Shown one piece after another: positions 8,639 through 17,816 of a DNA stretch of 64,000 nt. The notes under the pieces were generated by a model. That model saw only the letters and a program-made list of their open reading frames with translations, did no database searches and was not told where the DNA came from. This DNA is from JBHHZJ01 sp046758005 (lineage in GTDB: Bacteria; Pseudomonadota; Alphaproteobacteria; Kiloniellales; J153): NCBI GenBank assembly GCA_046758005.1, contig JBHHZJ010000004.1, positions 11,046 through 75,045 of the forward strand, given 5' to 3'. A program made the position numbers and the translations under genes. Position 1 is the first letter of the stretch, and every line of letters starts with the position of its first letter.

Positions 8639-8790
8639 ACCGCCCTTTCGATCGTGCCTGACCGTTTCGCGCACCGCCGATCCCACTTGTGCCGATCAAG
8701 TTTCCGGCTACGTTTCCGGACGGCCGTGGACATGCCGCCGGCGTCCCTGGCGTAGCCACTCCACTCACCCGATATGGATTGAAGCGACCG

Positions 8791-9939
8791 ATGAACGACC
8801 GGAGATTGCGCCTTACCTGCCTGGCCCTGCTGCTCGGTTTGCTCGTCGGCCTCGGTGCCGCGCCGCGGGCCGACGCCATCGAGACCAGGGCGCGCGAGGC
8901 CATCGTGCTCGACGCGGACACCGGGACCGTGCTGCTCGAGAAGGAGGCGGACAAGCCCATGCCGCCCGCATCCATGAGCAAGATCATGACCATGTACCTG
9001 GTCTTCGAGCGCCTCAAGGACGGACGGCTGTCGCTCGACGACGAGCTGCCGGTCAGCGAGAAGGCCTGGCGCAAGGGCGGCTCAAAAATGTTCGTCGAGG
9101 TCGGCAGCCGCGTGCGCGTCGAGGATCTTGTGCGCGGGGTCATCGTGCAGTCGGGCAACGACGCCTGCATCGTGCTGGCCGAAGGTCTGAGCGGCACCGA
9201 GGAAGCCTTCGCCGAGGAGATGACCCGCAAGGCGCGTGCGATCGGGCTCGACAACAGCCGTTTCGCCAACGCCACCGGCTGGCCGGACCCGAACCACTGG
9301 ATGACCGCGCGCGACCTCGCGCTGCTGGCGCAGCGCACGATCGAGGATTTTCCGGAGTACTACCACTACTACTCGGAGACCGAGTTCACCTGGAACGGCA
9401 TTCGCCAGACCAACCGGAATCCGTTGCTGTACAGGTCCCTCCGCGCGGACGGCCTCAAGACCGGCCACACCGAGGAGGCGGGCTACGGCCTGACCGCCTC
9501 GGCGGTGCAGGACGGGCGCCGGCTCATCCTCGTCGTCACCGGGCTAGGCAGCCAGAAGCAGCGCGCGGAGGAGTCGGCGCGGCTGCTCGGCTGGGCGTTC
9601 CGCGAGTTCGACAACTACGCCCTGTTCAAACCGGGCGAGGTCGTCGATGAGGCGAAGGTCTGGCTGGGCGAGACGAAGACCGTGCCGCTGGTGGTGCCCG
9701 AAGGGCTGACGGTCACCCTGTCGCGCAAGGCGCGCAACGGCATGCAGGTCAAGGTCGCCTACGAGGGGCCGATCCCGGCCCCGATCGAGCAGGGCCAGCG
9801 GGTCGCCACCCTCGTCGTGACCGCACCGGACACCGATCCGGTCAAGGTGCCGCTGCAGGCGGGCGAGGCGGTGGGACGCCTCGGCGTCTTCGGGCGCCTC
9901 ACCGCCGGGCTGAAGTTCCTCGTCTTCGGCGCGCCATGA
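8791..9939 (+). CDS. dacC: D-alanyl-D-alanine carboxypeptidase (class C low-molecular-weight PBP, PBP5/6-like)
   Basis: The 382-residue periplasmic enzyme removes the terminal D-Ala from pentapeptide stems. The start at 8791 directly precedes a signal peptide (cleavage near ADAIE, residue 30). The longer upstream ORF adds an implausible 34 residues. The three penicillin-binding motifs are intact: SxxK at S61-K64, SGN in VQSGNDACIVL and KTG in DGLKTGHTEEAG. The C-terminal third is the all-beta PBP5_C domain, and the end (GLKFLVFG) may be the amphipathic membrane anchor. It is the last gene of the envelope cluster. The assignment among the dacA, dacC and dacF names is conventional rather than shown by sequence. 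Confidence 0.93.
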   Translation: MNDRRLRLTCLALLLGLLVGLGAAPRADAIETRAREAIVLDADTGTVLLEKEADKPMPPASMSKIMTMYLVFERLKDGRLSLDDELPVSEKAWRKGGSKMFVEVGSRVRVEDLVRGVIVQSGNDACIVLAEGLSGTEEAFAEEMTRKARAIGLDNSRFANATGWPDPNHWMTARDLALLAQRTIEDFPEYYHYYSETEFTWNGIRQTNRNPLLYRSLRADGLKTGHTEEAGYGLTASAVQDGRRLILVVTGLGSQKQRAEESARLLGWAFREFDNYALFKPGEVVDEAKVWLGETKTVPLVVPEGLTVTLSRKARNGMQVKVAYEGPIPAPIEQGQRVATLVVTAPDTDPVKVPLQAGEAVGRLGVFGRLTAGLKFLVFGAP

Positions 9940-9991
9940 CCCGGGCGCCGGCCCGATTGACCGGGGCCGGGCCGGCCGGCACAGTGTCGCC

Positions 9992-10630
9992 ATGGCGGGC
10001 GGCAGGTTCATCACCTTCGAGGGCGGGGAGGGGGCCGGCAAGTCGACGCAGGTCGCGCTCCTGGCCGAGGCCCTGCGCCGCACCGGCCTGAGCGTGCACA
10101 CGACCCGTGAGCCGGGCGGCAGCCCGGGCGGCGAGGAGATCCGCAAGCTGCTCGTGACCGGCGCGGTGGAGCGCTGGGACCCGCTGTGCGAGGCGCTGCT
10201 GCATTTTGCCGCGCGGCGCGATCACCTCCAAAAGATTGTCCTGCCCCGCTTGGAGGCGGGAGACTGGGTGCTGTCGGACCGCTTCGCCGATTCGACCATG
10301 GCCTATCAGGGGTACGGCCAAGGGCTTGGCCGGCAGCCCGTCGAGGCGCTCTACCGCCTCGTCGTGGGCGACTTCGCCCCGGACCTGACCCTCATCCTGG
10401 ACGTGCCGGTTGCGGTGGGCCTCAAACGGGCCACCGGGCGGCGCGACAACGAGGACCGGTACGAGCGGTTCGGCAGCGCCGTCCACGAGCGCCTGCGCGA
10501 GGCGTTCCGCGAAATCGCGCGGCGAGAGCCGGGCCGGTGCGCACTGATCGACGCCTCGGGCGACGTGGCATCGGTGCACGGCGCGGTCCGCGCCAGGGTC
10601 GCAGAACGCCTGGGCGTGAGCTTCGCGTGA
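9992..10630 (+). CDS. tmk: Thymidylate kinase
   Basis: This 212-residue enzyme phosphorylates dTMP to dTDP. It shows the P-loop GGEGAGKST at residues 11-19, the DRFADSTMAYQGYG block and an Arg-rich LID segment (RATGRRDNEDRYE). Length and motif order are normal for the family. Its stop codon overlaps the GTG start of holB by four bases, so the two are translationally coupled, as in many proteobacteria. The gap from the carboxypeptidase gene is 52 bp. Confidence 0.96.
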   Translation: MAGGRFITFEGGEGAGKSTQVALLAEALRRTGLSVHTTREPGGSPGGEEIRKLLVTGAVERWDPLCEALLHFAARRDHLQKIVLPRLEAGDWVLSDRFADSTMAYQGYGQGLGRQPVEALYRLVVGDFAPDLTLILDVPVAVGLKRATGRRDNEDRYERFGSAVHERLREAFREIARREPGRCALIDASGDVASVHGAVRARVAERLGVSFA

Positions 10631-11727
10631 CCGCCGAGACCCCGCCACGGCAGGAGTTCCCGCCGCCGCGCGCCAATCCCGACCTGCTCGGGCACGAAGC
10701 GGTGGAGCGGACCCTATTGCGCGCCTTGCGGTCGGGCCGCCTGCCGCACGCCTGGCTGATCACCGGGCCGCGCGGCATCGGCAAGGCGACGCTGGCCTAC
10801 CGCTTCGCCCGCTTCGTGCTCTCGGGCGGGGCGGAAGGGCAAGGCGGAGCCCTGTTCGGCGCCGCGCCGGAGGGCCTGCGCGTCGACCCCGGCCACGAGG
10901 TGTTCCGGCGGGTCGCTTCGGGCGGCCACGCGGACCTGCGCACGCTGGAGCGCGGGGTCGACGAGCGGTCCGGCAAGGTGCGCACCGAGATCGTGGTCGG
11001 GGACGTGCGCGCGGTCGGCGCGTTCCTGCGCATGACATCGGGCGAGGGCGGCTGGCGCGTCGTCGTCGCCGATCCCATCGACGATTTGAACCGCAGCGCG
11101 GCGAACGCGCTGCTCAAGGTGCTGGAGGAGCCGCCCGCCCGCGGCCTGCTGCTGCTGGTCAGCCACGCGCCGGGCGGCCTGCTGCCAACCATTCGCTCGC
11201 GCTGCTCCCGTTTGCCCTTGAGCCCGTTGCCGGAAGCCGCCGTCGCCGGGCTGCTCGAGAGCTATGCGCCGGCGCTCGAGGCCGGGGACCGGCAGGCGCT
11301 CGCCCGCCTGGCCGAAGGCAGCATCGGCCGCGCGCTCGACCTGGCGGCCGGCGGTGGGCTGGAGCTTTACGGCGAGCTGGTCGAGGTTCTCTCCGGTCTG
11401 CCGCGGCTGGACGCGGTGCGCGTGCATGCGCTCGGCGACCGGCTGGCGCAGGGGGCGGACGGGTCGGCCTTCCGCACCGGCACGGAACTGCTCGTGTGGT
11501 GGCTGGCGCGCATGATCCGCGGCGGCGCCGAGGGCCGCCTGCCGCCCGAGGTGGTGCCGGGGGAGGGGCCCGTGATGCGGCGCCTGTTGGAGCGGCGCGC
11601 GCTTGCACAATGGCTCGGCCTATGGGAGAAGATCACGCGCCTGTTCGCCCGGGCCGAGGCGGTGAACCTGGACCGCAAGCAGGTCGTCATCACCGCTTTC
11701 CTCGAGTTCGAGGCGGTCGCGTCCTAG
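10627..11727 (+). CDS. holB: DNA polymerase III subunit delta-prime
   Basis: This clamp-loader subunit has 366 residues. I place the start at the GTG at 10627, which overlaps the tmk stop as GTGA. The longer upstream frame runs inside tmk and is not credible. The AAA+ P-loop is GPRGIGKA (residues 47-54), followed by the region of the SRC-like sensor in IRSRCSRLPLSPL and NALLKVLEEPP. The Cys zinc knuckle of E. coli delta-prime is not evident here. It precedes metG, as in other alphaproteobacteria. Confidence 0.93.
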   Translation: MTAETPPRQEFPPPRANPDLLGHEAVERTLLRALRSGRLPHAWLITGPRGIGKATLAYRFARFVLSGGAEGQGGALFGAAPEGLRVDPGHEVFRRVASGGHADLRTLERGVDERSGKVRTEIVVGDVRAVGAFLRMTSGEGGWRVVVADPIDDLNRSAANALLKVLEEPPARGLLLLVSHAPGGLLPTIRSRCSRLPLSPLPEAAVAGLLESYAPALEAGDRQALARLAEGSIGRALDLAAGGGLELYGELVEVLSGLPRLDAVRVHALGDRLAQGADGSAFRTGTELLVWWLARMIRGGAEGRLPPEVVPGEGPVMRRLLERRALAQWLGLWEKITRLFARAEAVNLDRKQVVITAFLEFEAVAS

Positions 11728-11780
11728 CGGCCGGCGGCGCGACGGAGCGGCAGCACCTGGCACGGCACGAGGGAACCCCG

Positions 11781-13337
11781 ATGGCCGGGATCAAGGCCGC
11801 GTACTACATCACGACGCCGATCTATTACGTCAACGATCTGCCGCACATCGGGCACGCGTACACGACGCTCGCCTGCGATGCGCTGGCCCGTTTCATGCGC
11901 CTGGACGGATACGACGTGAAGTTCCTGACCGGCACGGACGAGCACGGCCAGAAGGTGGAGCAATCCGCCCAGGCCGCCGGCATGGACCCGCAGGCCTTCA
12001 CCGACAAGGTCTCGCAGAACTTCCGCGAGCTCTCCTCGACCCTCGCGTTCTCCAACGACGACTTCATCCGCACGACCGAGGCGCGCCACGTACGGGCGTG
12101 CCAGGCGCTCTGGAACCGCCTGATGGAGGCGGGCGAGATCTACCTCGGCAGCTACGCCGGCTGGTACGCGGTGCGCGACGAGGCGTTTTACACCGAGGCC
12201 GAGCTGAGCGAGTTGCCCGACGGCCGCAAGACGGCCCCCTCCGGCGCCGAGGTCGAATGGGTCGAGGAACCCTCGTACTTCTTCCGCCTGTCCGCCTGGC
12301 AGGACCGCCTGCTCGCCTTCTACGAGGCCAACCCGGACTTCATCGGCCCGGAAAGCCGGCGCAACGAGGTGATCAGCTTCGTCAAGGGCGGCCTAAAGGA
12401 CCTCTCGGTGAGCCGTACCACTTTCAAGTGGGGCGTGCCGGTGCCGAACGACCCGAAGCACATCATGTATGTCTGGCTCGACGCGCTGACCAATTATATC
12501 ACGGCGGTCGAGTACCCGGACACGGACAGCACGCCGTTCCGCACGTACTGGCCGGCCGACGTGCACATGGTGGGCAAAGATATCCTGCGCTTCCATGCGG
12601 TCTACTGGCCTGCGTTCCTGATGGGGGCGGGGATCGCCCCGCCGAAGCGGGTTTTCGCCCACGGCTGGTGGACCAACGAGGGGCAGAAGATTTCCAAGTC
12701 GCTCGGCAACGTCATCGACCCGCACCACCTGGTGGCGAGGTACGGGTTGGACCAGGTGCGCTACTTCCTTCTGCGCGAGGTTCCGTTCGGCAACGACGGC
12801 GATTTCTCGCACCGGGCCATGGTCGGGCGCATGAACAACGACCTGGCCAACGACTTCGGCAACCTCGCGCAGCGCGTCCTGTCCATGATCGCCAAGAACT
12901 GCGGCGGCACGCTGCCGGCGCCGGGTCCATTCCGGGCCGCGGACGAGGCGCTGCTCGGGGCGGCGCGCGGGCTCGTCGAGCGTCTGCGCGCGGAGTATCG
13001 CGTGCAAGCCTTCCACCGGGCGCTCGAGGGGACCTGGGAGGTCGTCGGGGCCGCGAACCGGTACGTGGACGAGCAGGCGCCCTGGGCCCTGCGCAAGAGC
13101 GATCCGGCGCGCATGGGCACCGTGCTCTATGTGGTGGCCGAGACGCTGCGCCATCTGGCCATCCTGACCCGGCCGGTCATGCCCGAGGCCACGGCGCGCA
13201 TGCTGGATCAGCTCGGCGTGCCGGAGGCGCGGCGCGACTTCGCCGCCCTGGCCGAGCCGCTGGCGCCGGGCACGCGGCTGCCCAGGCCGGAAGGCGTGTT
13301 CCCGCGCTATGTCGAGGCCGAGGAAGCGGCATCTTAG
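11781..13337 (+). CDS. metG: Methionyl-tRNA synthetase
   Basis: This 518-residue class I aminoacyl-tRNA synthetase charges tRNA-Met. HIGH is at residues 22-25 (PHIGHAY), the KMSKS variant KISKS at 303-307, and the anticodon-binding helical domain follows. The C-terminal dimerisation (tRNA-binding) domain of E. coli MetG is absent, giving the short form usual in alphaproteobacteria. The start at 11781 gives the canonical N-terminus (AYYITTPIYYVND). The ORF can be read further upstream only by overlapping holB. It lies between holB and tatD. Confidence 0.96.
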   Translation: MAGIKAAYYITTPIYYVNDLPHIGHAYTTLACDALARFMRLDGYDVKFLTGTDEHGQKVEQSAQAAGMDPQAFTDKVSQNFRELSSTLAFSNDDFIRTTEARHVRACQALWNRLMEAGEIYLGSYAGWYAVRDEAFYTEAELSELPDGRKTAPSGAEVEWVEEPSYFFRLSAWQDRLLAFYEANPDFIGPESRRNEVISFVKGGLKDLSVSRTTFKWGVPVPNDPKHIMYVWLDALTNYITAVEYPDTDSTPFRTYWPADVHMVGKDILRFHAVYWPAFLMGAGIAPPKRVFAHGWWTNEGQKISKSLGNVIDPHHLVARYGLDQVRYFLLREVPFGNDGDFSHRAMVGRMNNDLANDFGNLAQRVLSMIAKNCGGTLPAPGPFRAADEALLGAARGLVERLRAEYRVQAFHRALEGTWEVVGAANRYVDEQAPWALRKSDPARMGTVLYVVAETLRHLAILTRPVMPEATARMLDQLGVPEARRDFAALAEPLAPGTRLPRPEGVFPRYVEAEEAAS

Positions 13338-13356
13338 GCGATTCCATCGCGTTCGG

Positions 13357-14163
13357 ATGTCCATGCTGGTCGATTCGCACTGCCACCTCGACTACCTGGC
13401 GCGCGACGGCGACCTCGACGAGGTCGTCGCCCGCGCCCGTCAGGCCGGGGTCGGCGCCATGGTCACGATCTGCACCCGGCTGTCGGAGTTCGAGAGCGTG
13501 CGCGCCATCGCCGCGCGTTACGACGGCGTGTGGTGCTCGCTCGGCGTCCATCCGCACGAGGCGGAGGCGGAGGGCCTGGAGGCCGCCGACCGCCTGGTCG
13601 CACTGGCGGGCCATGACGAGGTGGTCGGAATCGGCGAGACGGGGCTGGATTACTACTACGAGAATTCCCCGCGCGAGGCGCAGAAGCGGAGCTTCCGCGC
13701 CCACATCGAGGCGGCGCGGCAAACGGGGCTGCCGCTCGTGGTCCACGCGCGCGAGGCCGACGACGACGTCGTGGCCATGCTGCGCGCGGCCTACGCCGAG
13801 GGCCCCTTCACCGGCGTGATCCATTGCTTCACCGCGGGGCCCGAACTGGCGGGCGCGGCGCTCGAGATGGGGCTGTACATCTCCGTGGCCGGCATCGTGA
13901 CCTTTAAGAAGGCGGACGCCCTGCGCGCCGTGGTGCGCGAGGTGCCGCTCGACCGCCTGCTGGTCGAGACCGATTCGCCTTACCTGGCCCCGGTGCCCAT
14001 GCGGGGCCGGCGCAACGAGCCCGCCTTCGTCGAGCACGTTGCGGCCGCCGTGGCCGAGCTCAAGGGGATCGGCGCCGAAGACCTCGCCCGCGCGACCACC
14101 GACAACGCCTTTCGCCTGTTCTCGAAAGCCAAGCGGCCGGAGGCCGCGGCCGCGCCCGCATGA
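13357..14163 (+). CDS. tatD: TatD family deoxyribonuclease/metal-dependent hydrolase
   Basis: The 268-residue TIM-barrel hydrolase has the metal-binding DSHCHLD at residues 6-12, GIGETGLDYYY, the HARE block, the VIHCFTAG strand and the ETDSPYLAPVP motif near the end. All are diagnostic of TatD/YcfH enzymes, which act as 3'-5' exonucleases on DNA and RNA. The gene follows metG by 20 bp and is followed by an MBL-fold gene, a common alphaproteobacterial arrangement (metG-tatD-MBL). Start 13357 is preferred; a second Met lies two codons downstream. Confidence 0.94.
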   Translation: MSMLVDSHCHLDYLARDGDLDEVVARARQAGVGAMVTICTRLSEFESVRAIAARYDGVWCSLGVHPHEAEAEGLEAADRLVALAGHDEVVGIGETGLDYYYENSPREAQKRSFRAHIEAARQTGLPLVVHAREADDDVVAMLRAAYAEGPFTGVIHCFTAGPELAGAALEMGLYISVAGIVTFKKADALRAVVREVPLDRLLVETDSPYLAPVPMRGRRNEPAFVEHVAAAVAELKGIGAEDLARATTDNAFRLFSKAKRPEAAAAPA

Positions 14164-14179
14164 GCGCGCGAGGCGCGGC

Positions 14180-14962
14180 GTGAAGGTCACGGTGCTGGGT
14201 TGCGGCGGCTCCGGCGGCGTCCCGTACGTCGACGGCACGCCCGGCGGCAACTGGGGCAGATGCGACCCGGGCAACCCGAGGAATCGGCGCCGGCGGGTGT
14301 CCATCCTGGTGGAGCAGGGCGGCACGGTCCTGCTCGTCGATACCTCGCCGGATCTGCGCGCCCAACTCCTGGATGCCGGGGTAAGCCGCCTCGACGCGGT
14401 CCTCTTCACGCACGCGCACGCCGACCACGCGCACGGCCTGGACGAGCTGCGCGGCCTGGTCTACGCCCGGCGCGCGCCGCTCGAGGCCTACATGGACGAG
14501 GCAACCCACGCGGAACTGACGGCACGCTTCGCCTACGCCTTCGCCTCGAGCCGCGATCCGCGGAACCCGTACCGGCCGCTGTTCACGGATCACGTGATAA
14601 ACGGCCCGTTTCGTGTTGGCGCGCTTGACATTATTCCTTTCACGCAAGGTCACGGATTGGAGACGACGCTGGGCCTGCGCTTCGGCCCGGTCGCGTACTC
14701 GACCGACGTGTCCGCGCTCGACGAGGCCGCCTTCGCGGCGCTCGAGGGCCTCGAGGTCTGGATCGTGGACTGCCTGCGCGATGCGCCGCACCCGACGCAC
14801 TCCCATCTGGCGCAGACCTTGGCGTGGATCGCGCGCGTGCGCCCCGAGCGCGCCGTGCTGACGCACATGAACCATCAGATCGACTACGAGGATCTGCGCT
14901 CGCGCTGTCCGCCGGGCGTCGAGCCGGCCTACGACGGCATGGTCATCGAGGTCGCGGGCTGA
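14180..14962 (+). CDS. MBL-fold metallohydrolase, PhnP-like
   Basis: This 260-residue metallo-beta-lactamase-fold protein starts at a GTG 16 bp after the tatD stop and opens with VKVTVLGCGGSGGVP. The metal motif is H78-x-H80-x-D-H83 (THAHADH), and later ligands lie in FTQGHGLE, YSTDVS and LTHMNH. The overall layout resembles PhnP cyclic phosphodiesterases and related coenzyme PQQB-like hydrolases. The fixed position after tatD suggests a housekeeping role in nucleotide or phosphodiester metabolism, but the substrate is not deducible. Confidence 0.88.
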   Translation: MKVTVLGCGGSGGVPYVDGTPGGNWGRCDPGNPRNRRRRVSILVEQGGTVLLVDTSPDLRAQLLDAGVSRLDAVLFTHAHADHAHGLDELRGLVYARRAPLEAYMDEATHAELTARFAYAFASSRDPRNPYRPLFTDHVINGPFRVGALDIIPFTQGHGLETTLGLRFGPVAYSTDVSALDEAAFAALEGLEVWIVDCLRDAPHPTHSHLAQTLAWIARVRPERAVLTHMNHQIDYEDLRSRCPPGVEPAYDGMVIEVAG

Positions 14963-15301
14963 TTTCGCAAGCGCTGCAAGAAGTGGCCGACGTTCTTGTC
15001 CGGACAATCCCGGTCAGGCGGACGGCGCCATGGGTCCCAACGTTCCTGCCGTTCGAAGCCTGGTTCCCATGGCCGGAATTTTCCATAATATACATTATGC
15101 GCGTTCTCGATCCACGAGAGTGGGCGATCCGGGTCCTGCCGTTGCGTTCCCTTTCCGGCAGAAGGATTTTTCGCGGGCGGTGGATCCCCACCACAAGGAC
15201 ACAAGGACGCGAAGGACTTCAATACGTTCCTGGTTGCTTCGCGTCTTCGCGGCGAATACCCAGGCGCGGGGATCCGGGCATGAATCGCTGGAATCGGATC
15301 A
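14963..15301. other. Intergenic region between convergent genes, with a repeat-like element
   Basis: No gene is visible in these 339 bases between the MBL hydrolase and the end of the ftsZ-Sel1 gene. Reading frames here are short and unlike coding sequence. It contains the tandem/inverted repeat element listed separately. Confidence 0.6.
15190..15252. repeat. Imperfect tandem/inverted repeat of ACAAGGAC and GCGAAG units
   Basis: The left arm is made of imperfect 9-base steps (CCACAAGGAC, ACAAGGACG, CGAAGG). The right arm reads CTTCGCGTCTTCGCGG. A perfect 9-bp inverted pair, GACGCGAAG at 15206-15214 and CTTCGCGTC at 15237-15245, closes a 22-base loop. It resembles the intergenic accacaaggacacaagga-type repeats seen in many bacterial genomes, though I cannot confirm copies elsewhere. 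Confidence 0.5.
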
Positions 15302-17524
15302 CTAAGTCTTGACGCCCAGCTCCTCCAGGCGTTTGGCGGCCCATTCGTGGCCGCGCGCGGCGGAGCGGCGGAACCAGCGGATCGCCTCGTCCATGTTCTT
15401 CTCGACGCCCCAGCCGTTCTCGTACATCTGGCCCATGTTGTATTCGGCGTAGCTGTCGTACTTGGCCGCGGCCTTGGCGAACCAATCGAGCGCCTCGGTG
15501 TAGCTTTGCGGCACGCCCCATCCCTGCCGGTACATGTAGCCGAGGTCGTTCATGGCGTTGACGTAGCCCTGTTCGGCGGCGCTGCGGTACCACCGGACGG
15601 CTTGGCCGTGGTCGGCCTCGATCCCCTCGCCCTTCTCGTACATCCAGCCGACCCGGTTCTGCGCGCCCGGGTGGCCCATCTCGGCCGCCTTGAGGTAGGA
15701 GCGGAACGCGAGCGTGAGGTTCTTGCGCACACCCTGGCCGTGGTAATGGCGGTCGCCCTTCTTGAACAGCTCGTCCGCGCTGCCGCCGCCGCCCGCGATC
15801 CAGGAAAAGAACGCGTTCGACTTCCTATGGCGGGTATCCCGTCCCGCGCCGATCGCAGAGTGCTGGGAGCCGGTAAGGCCGGGCGGGCCGTCGCGCACCG
15901 GCTCGGCCTTGGCGCCGGGCGCGATCGCGGTCTCCGCAGTCAGCACGAGTTCGGGCTTTGCGGGCGTGTCCGGGCGTTCCTTCCCGTCTCTTCTGCGCAC
16001 CGCCCCGGACGTTGTCTCGGCCGGGCCCTGGGTGACGGGTTGGGTCTGGTCGGGCTCGGTGTTCGCGCCGGGTTCGCACGGTGGGGCCGTCTCCGCAGTG
16101 GGGGCGCCTTCCGCGCTCGCGGTAGGATCCGGCAAAGCGGTCGTCTCGTCCGAAAGATCGGCCGGGTCCCCTTCATCGGTCGCCACCGATTGGGCCGTGA
16201 CCGGCCGCAGGACGGACGATTGCCCGGTGACGGGATGCGGTTTGGCCGACCGATCGGGTTTGCCCTGACCGTCCGAGGCCTTGCGGTCCTTGCTCCGGGC
16301 GCGGAACGGAAAGATCGGCGCCGAGGCCTTCACCGGTGGCTCTTCCGGCGCGCCGGCCTTGGGATTCTCGGCCGCCGGCGCGTCCGGCCGGGCCGCCTCC
16401 GGGCCGTCCGGCGCGGCGACGTCGCTCCCAGGCGCGGCCACCGAGGCCTCGGTTGCTTCGCCGGACCGGTCGCCGCCGCGAGGCGTGGCGTCGGAAGCTT
16501 CGGCGTACAGGCTGACGATCAAACGCTTGGACGCCGAGGTCGCGCCTTCGGCCTCCTCGGCGTCGATGCCGGCCGCGACCACGGAGACGCGCATGCGGCC
16601 CTCGAGGCTCTGGTCGAAGATCGAGCCGAAGATGATGTTGGCCTCCGGGTCGATCTCGTCGCGGATGCGGTTGGCCGCCTGGTCGATCTCGAACAGGGTC
16701 AGGTCCATGCCGCCGGTGATGTTGATCAGCACGCCGCGCGCACCCTTCATCGAGACCTCGTCGAGCAGCGGGTTGGAGATCGCGGCCTCGGCGGCGGCCA
16801 GCGCCCGGTTCTCGCCCTCGGCCTCGCCGGTGCCCATGATCGCCTTGCCCATCTCGGTCATGACCGAGCGCACGTCGGCGAAGTCCAGGTTGATCAGCCC
16901 GGGCGTGACCATGAGGTCGGTGACCCCGCGCACGCCCGCATGAAGCACCTCGTCGGCCATCTTGAAGGCGTCCGCGAAGGTCGTCTTCTCGTCGGCGACC
17001 CGGAACAGGTTCTGGTTCGGGATCACGATCAGGGTGTCGACGTACTGGGTCATCTCCGCGATGCCCACTTCCGCGACGCCCATGCGCCGCGCGCCTTCGA
17101 AGTGGAACGGCTTGGTGACCACGCCGACGGTGAGGATCCCGGTCTCGCGCAGGGCCCGGGCGATGACGGGGGCGCAACCGGTGCCGGTGCCGCCGCCCAT
17201 GCCGGCGGTGATGAACACCATGTTGGCGCCGTCGAGCTCGGCCAGGATCTCTTCCAGAGCCTCCTCGGCGGCGCTCCGCCCCACGTCGGGCCGCGAGCCG
17301 GCGCCCAGGCCCTGGGTGATGTTGCGGCCCATCTGGATGCGCCGCTCGCACAGCGATTGGCCGAGCGCCTGGGCGTCGGTGTTCGCGACCAGGAATTCCA
17401 CCCCGCCGAGCTTGGCCTGGATCATGTTGTTGACGGCGTTGCCGCCCGCGCCGCCGACGCCGACGACGACGATCCGCGGCCCTGCCCCCGCCTCCTTGGG
17501 TGGATGTTCGGGCGTGTCTTTCAT
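15302..17524 (-). CDS. FtsZ-like tubulin GTPase with long linker and C-terminal Sel1-like repeats
   Basis: The 740-residue ORF is uninterrupted. Residues 1-340 are a complete FtsZ core: GVGGAGGNA near 22-30, the tubulin signature GGGTGTG at 110-116 and the catalytic T7 loop NLDFADVRS at 212-220. GTP binding and hydrolysis are therefore expected. Residues about 345-580 are a Pro/Ala/Glu/Thr-rich linker. From 582 to the end lie about four Sel1-like (SLR) repeats of about 36 residues, such as [20 protein letters not shown] and [20 protein letters not shown]. The usual FtsZ C-terminal peptide that docks FtsA and ZipA is missing. The gene is far from any division (dcw) genes and diverges from mazG, so it is probably a second FtsZ. 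A role in division or in another polymer is inference. Confidence 0.93.
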   Translation of the reverse strand: MKDTPEHPPKEAGAGPRIVVVGVGGAGGNAVNNMIQAKLGGVEFLVANTDAQALGQSLCERRIQMGRNITQGLGAGSRPDVGRSAAEEALEEILAELDGANMVFITAGMGGGTGTGCAPVIARALRETGILTVGVVTKPFHFEGARRMGVAEVGIAEMTQYVDTLIVIPNQNLFRVADEKTTFADAFKMADEVLHAGVRGVTDLMVTPGLINLDFADVRSVMTEMGKAIMGTGEAEGENRALAAAEAAISNPLLDEVSMKGARGVLINITGGMDLTLFEIDQAANRIRDEIDPEANIIFGSIFDQSLEGRMRVSVVAAGIDAEEAEGATSASKRLIVSLYAEASDATPRGGDRSGEATEASVAAPGSDVAAPDGPEAARPDAPAAENPKAGAPEEPPVKASAPIFPFRARSKDRKASDGQGKPDRSAKPHPVTGQSSVLRPVTAQSVATDEGDPADLSDETTALPDPTASAEGAPTAETAPPCEPGANTEPDQTQPVTQGPAETTSGAVRRRDGKERPDTPAKPELVLTAETAIAPGAKAEPVRDGPPGLTGSQHSAIGAGRDTRHRKSNAFFSWIAGGGGSADELFKKGDRHYHGQGVRKNLTLAFRSYLKAAEMGHPGAQNRVGWMYEKGEGIEADHGQAVRWYRSAAEQGYVNAMNDLGYMYRQGWGVPQSYTEALDWFAKAAAKYDSYAEYNMGQMYENGWGVEKNMDEAIRWFRRSAARGHEWAAKRLEELGVKT

Positions 17525-17816
17525 AGACCCGGTCTCCAGATCTCCCTGGACGGCGATCGGTCACCGCGCGCGGGAAACACCCGGCGTACACGCGGCTCGC
17601 GGTCACGGGCCCGCACTGCGGCGGAAGGCACCATCACCGTGTACTCCGCAGGTTCAAACGGCCGGTTACCGCGAAGCCTAAAGTGGATAATTGTGGCGCG
17701 CAACTCATTACCGGTAAAGACCAGGAAACATGATTGCGACAGCGCCCAGCGGCCACCGACGGAGGCGGGGGCGGTCTTTGCCCCCTTCCCCTTCCTTCTG
17801 TATGCTCAGGCCCGCC
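17525..17816. other. Divergent promoter region, ftsZ-Sel1 / mazG
   Basis: These 292 bases must carry both divergent promoters. I see no convincing -35/-10 pair. A small hairpin, GGGGGC at 17767-17772 with GCCCCC at 17780-17785 and a 7-base loop, lies 30 bp upstream of mazG. It lacks a T-run, so it is not a clear terminator. Confidence 0.4.

Noticed and set aside
15190..15252. Repeat units as a CRISPR array
   Set aside because: The units are about 9 bases, imperfect, without unique spacers, and no cas gene is present.
15302..17524. FtsZ-Sel1 as two genes joined by a frameshift or assembly error
   Set aside because: The frame is continuous, and the linker has the charged, Pro-rich composition expected between domains rather than a broken gene end.
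17767..17785. GGGGGC/GCCCCC hairpin as a terminator
   Set aside because: It lies upstream of mazG with no gene reading into it and has only scattered T bases after it.
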